From UBA4732 sp963823075 (GTDB lineage: Bacteria > Planctomycetota > Planctomycetia > Gemmatales > Gemmataceae), in NCBI GenBank assembly GCA_963823075.1, contig CAWGKE010000021.1, forward strand, positions 146,084-210,083: a stretch of DNA of 64,000 nt, in the 5' to 3' direction. Both the position numbers and the translations under genes were made by a program. This document shows, one piece after another, positions 34,923 to 44,144 of the stretch; the first letter of the stretch is position 1; every line of letters starts with the position of its first letter. Below the pieces are notes generated by a model that made no database searches, was not told the origin of the DNA, and worked only from the letters and a program-made list of their open reading frames with translations.

Positions 34923-35525
34923 TCATCCGGTGCGGGAGGAATTGTACAGAAGCAGGCCGACGCCGCCGAGGACGAGGGCCACGCCGCCGCCGCCCATGAG
35001 GAAAATCATCGCGCCGTCCGACGGCTTGCGGCCTTCCTCGAAAATGATGCACTTGTCGAAGTCGATGCCAGGATAGTCCTGGACCAGCAGGTCGCGCTCG
35101 TCCTTGCCTAGCGCCTCAATGCGATTGACGACCAGGCCCTCCAGTTGCGTGCGGGCGTGCAGTGCATCCAGCTGTTCCTCGTTGGGGACGTGCGTGCTCT
35201 TGACGATCACCCGAGGAATGAGGACGTGGGCCGACTGTTCACCCATCGTCGGCGGCACGGCGGGGACGAGAACGCGGGTCCAGTAGGTTCCGGTGTCGTC
35301 CGTGAAGTAGGTGCAGTTGTCGCCGAGCATGAAATCGCGGAGGCGGATGTGGGGATTGCCATTCGGCCCGCGGGCGATCAGCTGCTCCAGCGTGAGGTCT
35401 TCCGGCTGCGCGGAGGCCGCCGAGCCGAGCTGCCACTCGTGGTAGCCGGCGAACAGCAACATGCCGCCCAGCACCAGGCCCGCGATGCCCAAACGCAGGC
35501 GCCAGAAACCGCCGTACCAGAACAT
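34923..35525 (-). CDS. Membrane protein of unknown function
   Basis: A 200-residue protein from ATG 35525 (an upstream in-frame start at 35570 would add a 15-residue basic tail). It has an N-terminal helix (LGIAGLVLGGMLLFAGYHEW), a soluble extracytoplasmic region with many polar residues, and a C-terminal helix (MIFLMGGGGVALVLGGVGLL). The middle includes GPNGNPHIRLRDFMLGDNCT, which suggests a conserved surface, but I recognise no domain. It is followed by the EamA gene in the same direction. Confidence 0.7.
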   Translation of the reverse strand: MFWYGGFWRLRLGIAGLVLGGMLLFAGYHEWQLGSAASAQPEDLTLEQLIARGPNGNPHIRLRDFMLGDNCTYFTDDTGTYWTRVLVPAVPPTMGEQSAHVLIPRVIVKSTHVPNEEQLDALHARTQLEGLVVNRIEALGKDERDLLVQDYPGIDFDKCIIFEEGRKPSDGAMIFLMGGGGVALVLGGVGLLLYNSSRTG

Positions 35526-35619
35526 GCCGCTTCTCCGCTGAAACGTCCGGGGGATTTGTGGACGCCGCAATCATAGCATCGCCCCGGCGGCGCGGCGGAG
35601 AAAACGTCGAGAAGGATCG

Positions 35620-36357
35620 TCAGACGGCGCTTTCCTGGCGGGCGTGCCCAAGCAGGTCCGCCACGCCGAGGTCGGCGGCCCAGTGGTCGAGGTAGGCGTC
35701 GTCGAGGCGGCCGGCCTGCACCTGGAGGACGCCGAGGACGTCCTTGAGCTGCTGCTCGGGGAGGTCGGCGCCCGACGGATGCCCCTCCAACGTGAGCAGG
35801 ATGATGTCTTCTGGAGCGACGCATTGAAGCGACGGCCCCGCCCTTCCCGGCAGGGCGTAGGACCGTCGCCGCGCCATGACAGACTGCTCGAACGGCCGAT
35901 CCGTTCGCACGAAGCAATTCACCTGGAAGGCGCTACGCCTATGAATGATGCTGAAGGAAGCGCGCCGCTGGATGGCGTCCGCATCGACGTGGTAATCCTG
36001 CCCCAACCACGCGCACAGGGAGCCTTCCTTGCCGAGAAGCGGCTCAATAATCACGCCGGGGTCGAGGGCGAGGCGCAGTTGGCCGAAAAGGCAACTCGCC
36101 CAGGAGCCGCAGAGGGCGTAGAGAATCCCCACGCCGGAAAACCCGTCGATCACCCGCTTCACGACTTCGAGGCAGTCGTTGGGCGCCGCTTCGCCTGCCT
36201 CTCCTCTCAGCCGTCGCCCGGCCGCCTGCAGGATCTTGGCCAGATGAACCATGTCCCCTATCTGCCGCCACCGATAGTCGATGGGCATCCGGCGCAGGGT
36301 TGCCAGCAGGACCCGCTCGGCCTCCGGCGACGTATCGCTGATTCCGGCCATGTCCAC
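35620..36357 (-). CDS. Nucleotidyltransferase-like protein, probably inactive
   Basis: A 245-residue protein of a family that pairs a helical N-terminal part (LLATLRRMPIDYRWRQIGDM) with a nucleotidyltransferase-like fold (LYALCGSWASCLFGQLRLAL). The signature GSWAS is intact, but the usual D-x-D of the fold (TLDADLV in relatives) reads LDPGVIIEP. The C-terminal PEDIILLTLEGHPSGADLPE and QQLKDVLGVLQVQAGRLDDA match the family. Such proteins are sometimes antitoxin-like or enzymes of unknown substrate. The altered acidic motif suggests lost catalysis. The start is ATG 36357. Confidence 0.6.
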   Translation of the reverse strand: MDMAGISDTSPEAERVLLATLRRMPIDYRWRQIGDMVHLAKILQAAGRRLRGEAGEAAPNDCLEVVKRVIDGFSGVGILYALCGSWASCLFGQLRLALDPGVIIEPLLGKEGSLCAWLGQDYHVDADAIQRRASFSIIHRRSAFQVNCFVRTDRPFEQSVMARRRSYALPGRAGPSLQCVAPEDIILLTLEGHPSGADLPEQQLKDVLGVLQVQAGRLDDAYLDHWAADLGVADLLGHARQESAV

Positions 36358-36364
36358 GCCCCTT

Positions 36365-37746
36365 TCACGCCATTTTCAGCTCCGCCAACGCTTCATTCAT
36401 GCTGCGGTCCAGCAGCTCCAGCATCTCGTCGATCTGCTCTTCCGTCACGACCAGCGGCGGGCCGAACGCCAGCCAGTTCGGGTCGAAGCGGCACAAGAGG
36501 CCGTTGGCCAGCGCCCGCCGGCCGACGCGCACGCCGAACGCGGTCTCCGGCGGGAACGGCGTCTTGGTCGCTGGATCGCGGACGAATTCGATCCCTTGCA
36601 GCAGCCCCTTGCCGCGCATGTCGCCGATGACGCCGTACTTGCGGGCCAATCGCGTGAAACCGGCGCGAAGCCGTTCGCCCTGCGCCGCGCGTTGCCGCAC
36701 AGGTCGCGCTCCAGGATCTCGCGCAGCACCGCCAGACCGGCGGCGCATGAGATCGGGTTGCCCTCGAAGGTGTGGCCCTCGACGAAGCCGGGGTTCTCGT
36801 CGGCCGGCCCCCAGAAGGCGTCGGCGATGCGCCGGCGGCAAATCATCGCCGACAGGGGCGCGTAGCCGCCGCTCAGCCCCTTGGCCGTGCAGAGAACGTC
36901 CGGCGTGACGCCGAACGTCTCCGCGGCGAACAGCCGGCCGGTTCGGCCCGCCCCGGTGATGATCTCGTCAAAGATAAGGAGGATATTGTATCGGTCGCAT
37001 ACTTCGCGCAGGATCGGCAGGTACTCCGGCGGCGGGTCGATGATCCCGCCGGTGTGGCCGATCGGTTCGACGATGACCGCCGCCACTGTGTCCGGGTCTT
37101 CCATCTCGATCACGCTGCCGACGATCGTGGCGCAGGTGATTCCGCAGTCGGGGTAGGCCTTGCCGAAGGGGCAGCGGTAGCAGGTCGGCGGGAAGACGTG
37201 GAGGAAGCCGGGGGCGAGCGGCTCGTTCACGGTCTTGCGCGACTTGAGGCCCGACGCCGACAGGGCGCCGAGTGTCGAGCCGTGCCAGGACAGGTAGCGG
37301 CTCACGACCTTGTACTTGCCCGGCGATCCGGTAAGGCGGTGATACTGGCGGGCGAGCTTGATGGCCGCCTCGGTGACTTCGGAGCCGCCGCACTGAAACT
37401 TGACGGCGTCGAGGTCGCCCGGCGCCAGCTCCGCGAGCAGGTTGGCGAGTTGCACCGCGACGGGGTTCGTGCCGTGCATAGGCGGCGAAAAGCAGAGTTC
37501 GTCCATCTGCTTCTTGATCGCGTCAAGGACGCGGCGGTTGTTGTGGCCGACGGAGACGACGTAGATGCCGGACAGGGCGTCGAGGTAGCGTTTGCCGGCC
37601 ACGTCCCAGTAGCAGACGCCGTCGGCGCGGGCCATGACGAGCGGCCGCTTGGACCATTCGGCCATCTGGTCGCGCACAAAGATGCGGCGGAGGAAGCGCT
37701 CCTCGGTGGTCTGGGCGTCGGCGATCAGGTCGGGGACGGTGGACAT
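36365..37746 (-). CDS. Class III PLP-dependent aminotransferase, frameshifted
   Basis: An ornithine/4-aminobutyrate-type aminotransferase. The first frame from ATG 37746 covers most of the protein: SVGHNNRRVLDAIKKQMDEL, the PLP-contacting CGGSEVTEAAIKLARQYH, LIFDEIITGAGRTGRLFA, and the PLP lysine in TAKGLSGGYAPLSAM. Near 36698 the frame shifts: ..LERDLCGNAR continues as AAQGERLRAGFTRLARKYGV to 36365. Joined length is about 460 residues. A cysteine-rich loop (CYRCPFGKAYPDCGITC) is inserted in the middle, a less common variant. The acceptor substrate is unknown. Confidence 0.87.
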
Positions 37747-37757
37747 GAGCGGTCCCT

Positions 37758-38402
37758 TCACTTCAGAATGGCGCGGAGGCAATCCGGCACGTCAGGCAGC
37801 GGGTCCGCCCACAGCCACGCGGCGTCGATCCAGAAGCCGGGCAGGACGCGCGAGGCGACCTTGCTCCTGCGGTAGGTCTTCGTGGTGTAGTCGGCGCCTC
37901 GCCGGCGATCCACGATGATTTCCCGCTCGTTCGGGTCCACTAGCCAGATCTCGTGGACGCCCGCCTCTCGGTACGCCGGCCGCTTGTCGTCGAGGTCGTA
38001 GTCCCGATTCGACGGGGAAAGCACCTCCAGCGCGAGGTCGGGGGCGCCCTCGAACTGCGGCGGCCGCGGGCGCGGAACGCGGCGCTTCTCGATGAAGAAC
38101 AGGTCGGGCGCAAAGCGGCGACACGTCGCCAGATGCACGAGCGCGTCGGGTCCCCAGACCTTGCCCAGTTTTTTCGTCTCGGCGTAGAAGCGCATCAGAG
38201 AGCGGAGGAAGCCGCTCACGTCGTCGTGAAGCGTCGAAGCCGGCGAATGCACGATCATGACTCCGTCGAGAAGCTCGGCCTTCGTGTCCTCGTCCACCAT
38301 TTCGTCGAATACTTCGTCCGTCACGCCGTACAGCCGCAGCATGTAGGGCAAGTCCACGGTTCGCAGGTCCCCCGTCGGAAAACGGAATAAAGTCGTTACC
38401 AT
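37758..38402 (-). CDS. Uma2-family endonuclease-like protein
   Basis: A 214-residue protein from ATG 38402. It has the Uma2 fold pattern, a PD-(D/E)XK-type nuclease: AELLDGVMIVHSPAS, RRFAPDLFFIEKRR, GAPDLALEVLSPSNRDYDLD, and KRPAYREAGVHEIWLVDPNE, giving the usual D..E-x-L-S-P and YREAGVxEYWxVD signatures. These proteins are highly multiplied in planctomycetes and cyanobacteria. The biological role is unknown. It sits 11 bp beyond the start of the aminotransferase on the same strand. Confidence 0.85.
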   Translation of the reverse strand: MVTTLFRFPTGDLRTVDLPYMLRLYGVTDEVFDEMVDEDTKAELLDGVMIVHSPASTLHDDVSGFLRSLMRFYAETKKLGKVWGPDALVHLATCRRFAPDLFFIEKRRVPRPRPPQFEGAPDLALEVLSPSNRDYDLDDKRPAYREAGVHEIWLVDPNEREIIVDRRRGADYTTKTYRRSKVASRVLPGFWIDAAWLWADPLPDVPDCLRAILK

Positions 38403-38425
38403 GAAAGGCTCCGGTAAGGGCGTCC

Positions 38426-39607
38426 TCATCCGCTGCCGCAGTAGGCCGCCGCCGTCAGCGCGTACAGGTGCGCCACCCGCACCAGATCGTCGATCTCCAC
38501 CCACTCCCGAATCGTATGCTGCCCGCCGGCGCGCGGGCCGTGCGTGATCGCCGGCAGCCCGCGCAGGCCGTGGAAGCTGTTGCCGTCGTCCACGAACGCT
38601 TTCGGCCCTACCGGCAGCGGCGAACCGCTGATCTCCGTATACGCCCGCTGAAACGTCGTCGTCAGCGGGTCGTTCAGGTCCAGCCGGAAGGCGTCGCGGA
38701 TGAAGCGGACCTCGGCGGCGACCGTCACGCCGCAATCGCTCTCCAGGCCGGCCAGCAGCGCCAGGAACTGGTCCTCTACCTCCCGCCGCGTTCCGCTGGG
38801 CAGCCAGCGCCGCGTTCCCTCCAGCCAGCAGTCCTGCGGCGAGCCGTTGTAGATTTCCCCTCCGTGGATCTGGCCGATGAACAAACTCTCTTTTCCGGCC
38901 AACGGGTCGGAGCGTTCCGACAGCTTGCGGTCGAGCCGGCCCAGCCGCAGCGCCAACTCCGCGCCGGCCGCGATCACGTCGGGGGCGCCGGGCGGCCGCA
39001 TCACCTCATGAACCGGCGGCTCGCGGCGGCGGACGGTCGCCTTCCACGTCATGGCGCCGCGGCCGACGGCGGGGAGGCGGTCGCACAGCGGCTCCGGCAG
39101 CAACACCCCGTCGCCGACGCAGCCGTCCGCGATAAGGCGGTCGAGCTGCTGGCCGAGGCCCCACGGCGCCTCGTGCAGATCGTGGGCGGTCAGCAGCACG
39201 GACCCGGCCGACAGGGCGCCGGTGTCGCGCAGCACGCGCAGCGCCTCGACGGCCGCCGCCGTGCCGCCTTTCATGTCGCAGGCCCCGCTGCCGGTGAGCC
39301 GACCTGCCTCCACGGCCGGCGGTACGAATGGCAGATGCACGGTGTCGAGGTGGCCGTCGAATTGCAGGGCGCGCCCCGGTCGGCCGCTGTCGAGGCGGAC
39401 GACGACGGCCGGCGCGCCGGGGTGGCCGGCCGCCGGTCGTTCCACCGTGAAGCCCTCGGCCGTCAGCATGTCGGCCAGGCAATCGGCGACGGCCCCGCCT
39501 TCGCCGGTGCGGCTGGGCACGGCGACGAGGCGCATCGCCGTGTCGAGCAGCCGGCGGCGGTCCACGGCGGCGGCCAGTCGAGTGCTGAGACGGGGAGTGG
39601 CGTCCAT
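38426..39607 (-). CDS. M20-family zinc peptidase
   Basis: A 393-residue peptidase/deacetylase-like protein from ATG 39607. Metal ligands and the active site are in LQFDGHLDTVHLPFV (H-x-D) and LTGSGACDMKGGTAAAVEAL, with the catalytic acid in LLTAHDLHEAPWGLG. The dimerisation/lid region and the final His segment (GLPAITHGPRAGGQHTIREW) fit the family. Members hydrolyse peptides or N-acyl amino acids; the substrate cannot be read. It is on the minus strand, back to back with the BlaI-like regulator. Confidence 0.85.
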   Translation of the reverse strand: MDATPRLSTRLAAAVDRRRLLDTAMRLVAVPSRTGEGGAVADCLADMLTAEGFTVERPAAGHPGAPAVVVRLDSGRPGRALQFDGHLDTVHLPFVPPAVEAGRLTGSGACDMKGGTAAAVEALRVLRDTGALSAGSVLLTAHDLHEAPWGLGQQLDRLIADGCVGDGVLLPEPLCDRLPAVGRGAMTWKATVRRREPPVHEVMRPPGAPDVIAAGAELALRLGRLDRKLSERSDPLAGKESLFIGQIHGGEIYNGSPQDCWLEGTRRWLPSGTRREVEDQFLALLAGLESDCGVTVAAEVRFIRDAFRLDLNDPLTTTFQRAYTEISGSPLPVGPKAFVDDGNSFHGLRGLPAITHGPRAGGQHTIREWVEIDDLVRVAHLYALTAAAYCGSG

Positions 39608-39688
39608 GACAGGGGATTGTAACTCCCCGCGCGAGAGGGTTCCACTGCGAGAGCGCTCTTGACGCGCCCCGCCCATTCCGGTTTAATA

Positions 39689-39702
39689 CCTAAAGTCTTA
39701 GG
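39689..39702. promoter_or_regulatory. Candidate BlaI-type operator
   Basis: A 14-bp palindrome CCTAA-AGTC-TTAGG lies about 30 bp before the BlaI-like start and about 80 bp before the M20 peptidase start on the other strand. BlaI/MecI repressors bind short palindromes upstream of their own gene, so this is the best local candidate for autoregulation. Confidence 0.5.
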
Positions 39703-39731
39703 CCTTACTTCTTGGGTGATGGGGTGCGGTC

Positions 39732-40112
39732 TTGAATGAGATGCCAACGCCGACGCCGCGGGAGCTGGAAATCCTGAAGGTGTTGTGGGAGGACGGGCCG
39801 AGCAGCGTGCGGGCGGTGCATCGTCGATTGCTGCTGCGCGAGCCGGACCTTGCCTACAACACGGTGCAGACGCTGCTGCGCCTGATGGAGGTCAAATGCC
39901 TGGTCGGGCACGACCTCGACGGCCGAACCTTCATCTACACGGCCCGGTTCACGCGCGACGAGAGTACGGCCCGATTTTTGGAGCGAGTCTTCGACGGGGC
40001 GGCGTCGCAGATGGTGCAGAGTCTGCTGCGCAGCGAGCGGGTGTCGGCGTCGGAGCTGGAGCGGATTCAGTCCTTGATCGACGCGGCGCGGCGGAAGGAC
40101 GGGCGGCGGTGA
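39732..40112 (+). CDS. BlaI/MecI/CopY-family transcriptional repressor
   Basis: A winged-helix repressor of 126 residues. TTG 39732 or ATG 39741 may start it. The domain includes RELEILKVLWEDGPSSVRAV, LAYNTVQTLLRLMEVKCLVG and a C-terminal dimerisation helix. The family represses target genes until a membrane metallopeptidase of the BlaR1 type cleaves it. The adjacent downstream gene (17 bp away) encodes such a peptidase, so the pair probably forms a signal-responsive switch, with the palindrome at 39689 as its likely operator. Confidence 0.88.
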   Translation: MNEMPTPTPRELEILKVLWEDGPSSVRAVHRRLLLREPDLAYNTVQTLLRLMEVKCLVGHDLDGRTFIYTARFTRDESTARFLERVFDGAASQMVQSLLRSERVSASELERIQSLIDAARRKDGRR

Positions 40113-40128
40113 GATCGGGGGGGCTGCC

Positions 40129-42279
40129 ATGAGCGGGACGACGGCGACGGGCTGGCTGATGCACACCCTGGCGGGCGGGGGCCTGCTGTTGCTGCTGGCG
40201 TTGGTGTGGGCGGCATGGACGCGCCAGCCGGTTCGGCGACTGCGCGTGGCCGAGTGGGCCGTGACGGCGGCGCTGCTGCTGGCCGTCCTCAGCCTCGGCC
40301 CGGCCTGGCTTGTGGTGACTGCGCCGGCGCCTTCCGCACTGGCCGCGACTGCATCTTTACCTCCTTCAACCGACAAACCAGAGCCGCAACAGCGCCAGGA
40401 ACCCGAGGCGACCGCGGACCCGCCAGCGGCGATAACGCCGATGCCGGCTATCCCTATACAACCACCGGCGCGGCCGGCGCCGGACCATCCGAACGCCGCC
40501 CCGCCAGCCCCGGCCCCCGCGACTGCCGCCCCGGCCGCGGAGGCGACCACGCCGTCCGCTTGGTCGTGGGACGCCGACCGCATCATGGCGGTCGGCGCGG
40601 CGCTTTATCTCGCCGCAGCTGCGGTCGTGCTGGGCCGGTGGCTATTCGGCTGGGCGGCGCTGCGTCGTCTGCTGGGGCGCTGTGAAGCGGTGAGCGGCCG
40701 GCCGGCGCGGCTGTTCGCGGAGATGGCCGGCCTGGGTCGCCGGCCGCGTCTGCTGGCGTCGCGGCAGGCGCGGGCGCCGTTCAGCTGCGGTCTGCTGCGG
40801 CCGACGGTGGTGCTGCCAGTCAAGTTGTGCGAGGCGCCCGATGAGGCCCTGCGCTGGGTGTTCGCCCACGAATTGGCCCACCTGCGGCGGCGCGACGCCT
40901 GGTCCGGCCTGTTGTTCGGTCTGGCCCAGGCCGTCTACTTCCCCATTCCGTGGTTCTGGCCGTTGCGGCGGCAGGCGCGGTTGTGCCAGGAATATCTGGC
41001 TGACGCGGCCGCGGCCTCCGCCGGCGGCCGGCCCGAAGACTACGCACAATTCCTGTTGGCCTGGACGGCCGCACCCCGACCGCCGGTCGGCGCCCGCGGC
41101 GTCTGGGGACGATCTTCCGATCTGTTTTGGAGGGTGAAAACCATGCTTAAGAGTCCCGTCCCCCTGGAGCGGCGCTGTCCGCGTCGCTGGTCGCTAGCCG
41201 CGGCGTGCGGCCTGCTGTCGCTGGCGGTCTTGGCCGCCGGCGTCACGCTGAGGGCGTCCGCCGCCCCGGCCGCCGAACCGAACAAAGAGGAGCCGAAACA
41301 GGAGAAGCCCAAGGCCGTTCCGCCGATCGTGGAGCAGCCGGGTCAGCCGCAGGCCGTCCCCGACCTGCCGTTGCCGGACCTGGACGATCTGCTGAAGAAC
41401 CTGCCGCCCAACATCGACGCGGACCAGGCCAAGGCGATCCGCGAACAGATGGAGCAGGTGCGCGAGCAGATGCGCCGCATGATGGAGATGCAGCGCCGGC
41501 AGGGCGGCCCCGCCGCGGGCCTGCCGCTCAACCCCGCCTTTCCGGGCGGTCTGCCGCTCAAGCCCGCCTTTCCGGGCGGCCTGTCGCAGGACGGCCGACT
41601 CGGCGCGGTGGTGGAGAAGCCGAGCGACACGTTGGTCGAGCAGCTGGATCTGCCCAAGGATCAGGGCCTGATTGTTGACGAGGTGGCGCCGGATTCGGCG
41701 GCCGCCAAGGCCGGGATCAAGGCACACGACATCCTGCTGGAGCTGGACGGCAAGCCGGTCCCGAGCAGCCCGGAGGAGCTCCGCAAGACGCTCGACGGGA
41801 TCAAGGCGGATACGCCGGTGGACGTGGTGGTGATGCGCAAGGGCAAGAAGGAAACGGTCAAGGGCTTGTCGCTGCCGGAAGCCAAGGCGGCCCTGCCGGG
41901 CCTGCCGGGCTTTAATCCCCCATTGCTCAACCCGGTCCCCGTGCCGCTCCTCCCGCCGAACCTGCCGAACCTTCAGCCGAATTTCCCCAACATCAACCTG
42001 CAGCCGGGCGTCGGCGTGGGCAACGGCGTGATGACGACGACGTTCCGCACCAACGACCACTTCACGACGCGCCATCAGGAAGGCAGCCTGATTATCACGC
42101 TGACCGGCAAGGTGGAAAACGGCAAGGCGCAGGTGAGCCAGATCAGCGTGCAAGACGGCGGCGAGTCGTACTCGATTGAAAGCGTGGACAAGGCGCCGGA
42201 GAAGTACCGCGACAAGATCAAGAACCTGATCGAGATGTCGGAAAAAGGGAGCGTGAAAGTCGATGTTAAGGCGCCGTGA
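40129..42279 (+). CDS. BlaR1/MecR1-like M56 peptidase with a PDZ domain
   Basis: A 716-residue membrane metallopeptidase. The first 170 or so residues carry hydrophobic helices and a Pro/Ala-rich loop. A zinc peptidase domain follows, with FAHELAHLRRRDAW (HExxH) near residue 240 and a downstream acidic ligand in QEYLADAAA. A membrane helix comes at about 355. Unlike BlaR1 it has no penicillin-binding sensor; instead a PDZ domain is present (about 480-590, GLIVDEVAPDSAAAKAGIKA and HDILLELDGKPVPSSPEEL). Ligand and stimulus are unknown. It should cleave the BlaI-like repressor encoded just upstream. Confidence 0.86.
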   Translation: MSGTTATGWLMHTLAGGGLLLLLALVWAAWTRQPVRRLRVAEWAVTAALLLAVLSLGPAWLVVTAPAPSALAATASLPPSTDKPEPQQRQEPEATADPPAAITPMPAIPIQPPARPAPDHPNAAPPAPAPATAAPAAEATTPSAWSWDADRIMAVGAALYLAAAAVVLGRWLFGWAALRRLLGRCEAVSGRPARLFAEMAGLGRRPRLLASRQARAPFSCGLLRPTVVLPVKLCEAPDEALRWVFAHELAHLRRRDAWSGLLFGLAQAVYFPIPWFWPLRRQARLCQEYLADAAAASAGGRPEDYAQFLLAWTAAPRPPVGARGVWGRSSDLFWRVKTMLKSPVPLERRCPRRWSLAAACGLLSLAVLAAGVTLRASAAPAAEPNKEEPKQEKPKAVPPIVEQPGQPQAVPDLPLPDLDDLLKNLPPNIDADQAKAIREQMEQVREQMRRMMEMQRRQGGPAAGLPLNPAFPGGLPLKPAFPGGLSQDGRLGAVVEKPSDTLVEQLDLPKDQGLIVDEVAPDSAAAKAGIKAHDILLELDGKPVPSSPEELRKTLDGIKADTPVDVVVMRKGKKETVKGLSLPEAKAALPGLPGFNPPLLNPVPVPLLPPNLPNLQPNFPNINLQPGVGVGNGVMTTTFRTNDHFTTRHQEGSLIITLTGKVENGKAQVSQISVQDGGESYSIESVDKAPEKYRDKIKNLIEMSEKGSVKVDVKAP

Positions 42280-42307
42280 GGCTGCAGTGCCCGACCGGCA
42301 AAAAAAA

Positions 42308-42428
42308 CTAGGACGGCAAACTCAACTTGAGACCCTCGGCGGACAAGCGATTTCTGGCGTTTTCCTGGGCCGCCCAGTTCAAGAACAGGCCGTTTTCGGG
42401 GCCTCTCAAGTTAAGTTTGCCATCCTAG
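42308..42428. repeat. 121-bp inverted-repeat element (possible MITE)
   Basis: Terminal inverted repeats of about 24 bp (CTAGGACGGCAAACTCAACT.. versus complement CTAGGATGGCAAACTTAACT..) with two mismatches flank a 73-bp non-coding centre. Short A-runs lie on both sides. The size, termini and lack of coding capacity fit a miniature transposable element. There is no second copy in this window, and it lies between the BlaR1-like gene and tRNA-Leu. Confidence 0.6.
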
Positions 42429-42498
42429 CAAAAAACCGATGGATGGTTGGGGACTTGATTTTCGGCCCAACGCGCCCATAAGGTAATGGGGGTGCTGG

Positions 42499-42583
42499 GC
42501 CGGAGTGGCGGAATTGGCAGACGCGCCAGGTTGAGGGCCTGGTGGCTGTAATGGCCGTGCAGGTTCAAGTCCTGTCTCCGGCA
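42499..42583 (+). tRNA. tRNA-Leu (anticodon GAG)
   Basis: An 85-nt type II tRNA. Acceptor strands GCCGGAG / CTCCGGC pair fully, with discriminator A83. The anticodon stem-loop is CCAGG-TTGAGGG-CCTGG with anticodon GAG, followed by an extended variable arm and T arm AGGTTCAAGTCCT. Its 3' end is 127 bp from a tyrosine integrase gene, so it is a likely integration site. Confidence 0.95.
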
Positions 42584-42709
42584 CTGCAATCAGGGCAAGG
42601 GGTTACGGCGAAACCGGACCTCTTGCCCTGTGCTTTTTACCAGCCGCTTGGTAAAATTTTGGTAAAGGGGTTTGCCTGACGTTGGAGTGATGCTGCGGAG
42701 GTCCGAATC

Positions 42710-44021
42710 ATGGCATCTCTGCAAGAGCGAAACGGCAGCTACCGAATTCTGTTCTGCCACCACGGCAAACTGCACACCTTTACCATTGGCAAAGTCGAGA
42801 AGGACGAAGCCGAGAACAAGGCCCGGCAGGTCGATTACCTGCTCATGCGGCTGAAGCAGCGGCTGCTGGTGCTGCCCGAGGGCACCGACATCGTGACCTT
42901 CATCGAGCACGACGGCAAGCCGCCGGACACCGGGCCGACGCTGGCCGACTGCCCCGCGTCAGGTCATCACCGTCGGCCTGCTGCGTGACCGCTACCTCAC
43001 CACCCACGGCAACGGCACCATCGAGGCCAACAGCCTCGACACCTGCAAGCTGCACCTCCGCCACTTCTGCCGCGTCCTCGGCGACGGTTCCCCGCTCGGC
43101 GAACTGTCGCTCAGCAGGCTTCAGGAGTACGTCAGCAACCGGGCCAAGGCGAAGGTGTCGCCCGTGACCATCCGCAAGGAGATCGCCACGCTGCGGGCCG
43201 CCTGGAACTGGGGCGAGCCGATGGGCCTGACCTCCGGCAAGTTCCCGAACCGCGGCCTGCGCTACCCCAAGGCCGACGAGAAACCGCCGTTCATGACGAT
43301 GGCCGAGATCGAGCGGCAGATCGCCGGCGGCGGCGACCCGGACATGCTGTGGGAGGCACTGTACCTGCAAGCCAGCGAATTGACCGAGCTGCTGGCCCAC
43401 GTCAAGGAGAAGGCCCCGCACCCGTGGATTCACCCGCTGTTCTGCTTCGCCGCCCACACCGGGGCCAGGCGGTCGGAGATTCTGCGGGCGCTGGTGGCGG
43501 ACGTGGACTTCACCGGCAACACCGTGCTGGTGCGGGAGAAGAAGCGGAGCCGAGGCCAGCGGACCACCCGCCGCGTGCCGCTGACGCCGTTCCTCAAGGA
43601 AGTGCTGAAGGACTGGCTGGCGATTCACCCCGGCGGTCCAGCCCTGTTCTGCCATGCCGGCACGGTTGCCCGCAGCAAGAAGCGAAGCCGGACCACCGGC
43701 CACCAGAACGAAAAGAAACGCCCGTCATCCCAGAAAGGCCGGATGGCGACGGTGAAGAAGCGGGAGCAGCCCGGCCAGGCGGCACTGACCCGCAACGAGG
43801 TGCATGACCATTTCAAGCGTGTGCTGGCGGGAACGAAGTGGGAGGGGATGCGGGGGCTTCACACGCTGCGGCACAGCTTCATTTCGGCGTGTGCCAGCAA
43901 GGGCGTCGATCAGCGGCTGGTGCAGGAATGGGCTGGCCACATGAACGAGGCCACGTCGAAGCGATACCGGCACCTGTACCCCTCGACGCAGCAGGAGGCG
44001 ATCAAGGGCGTGTTCGCCTGA
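42710..44021 (+). CDS. Tyrosine-type site-specific integrase, frameshifted
   Basis: An integrase of a tRNA-Leu-associated element, about 436 residues. The start is ATG 42710, after GGAGGT. The N-terminal arm-binding part runs to about 42957 in one frame (ERNGSYRILFCHHGKLHTFT). A shift there continues as VITVGLLRDRYLTTHGNGTI and the rest. The catalytic domain has Arg in AAHTGARRSEILRAL, HTLRHSFISACAS (H-x-x-R), a GHMNEATSKRYRHLYP end with the Tyr nucleophile, and a Lys-rich loop. Fragments of the same family recur at 48192 and 49296. One indel near 42957 splits the gene. Confidence 0.88.
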
Positions 44022-44144
44022 AGATCGCTAGTATACGTGGAGCCTGACATGAGTCTCTCGAAGCGATTATGGGCCTTCGTACCGCAGCGGGCTTCGAGAG
44101 AAGATCGAGAGCCGGGATTCGCACAGCAGAAGAATCCATGATTT

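Noticed and set aside
38426..39676. Start of the M20 peptidase at 39676
   Set aside because: The extra 23 residues are Arg/Ser-rich and family-less; ATG 39607 gives the typical N-terminus.
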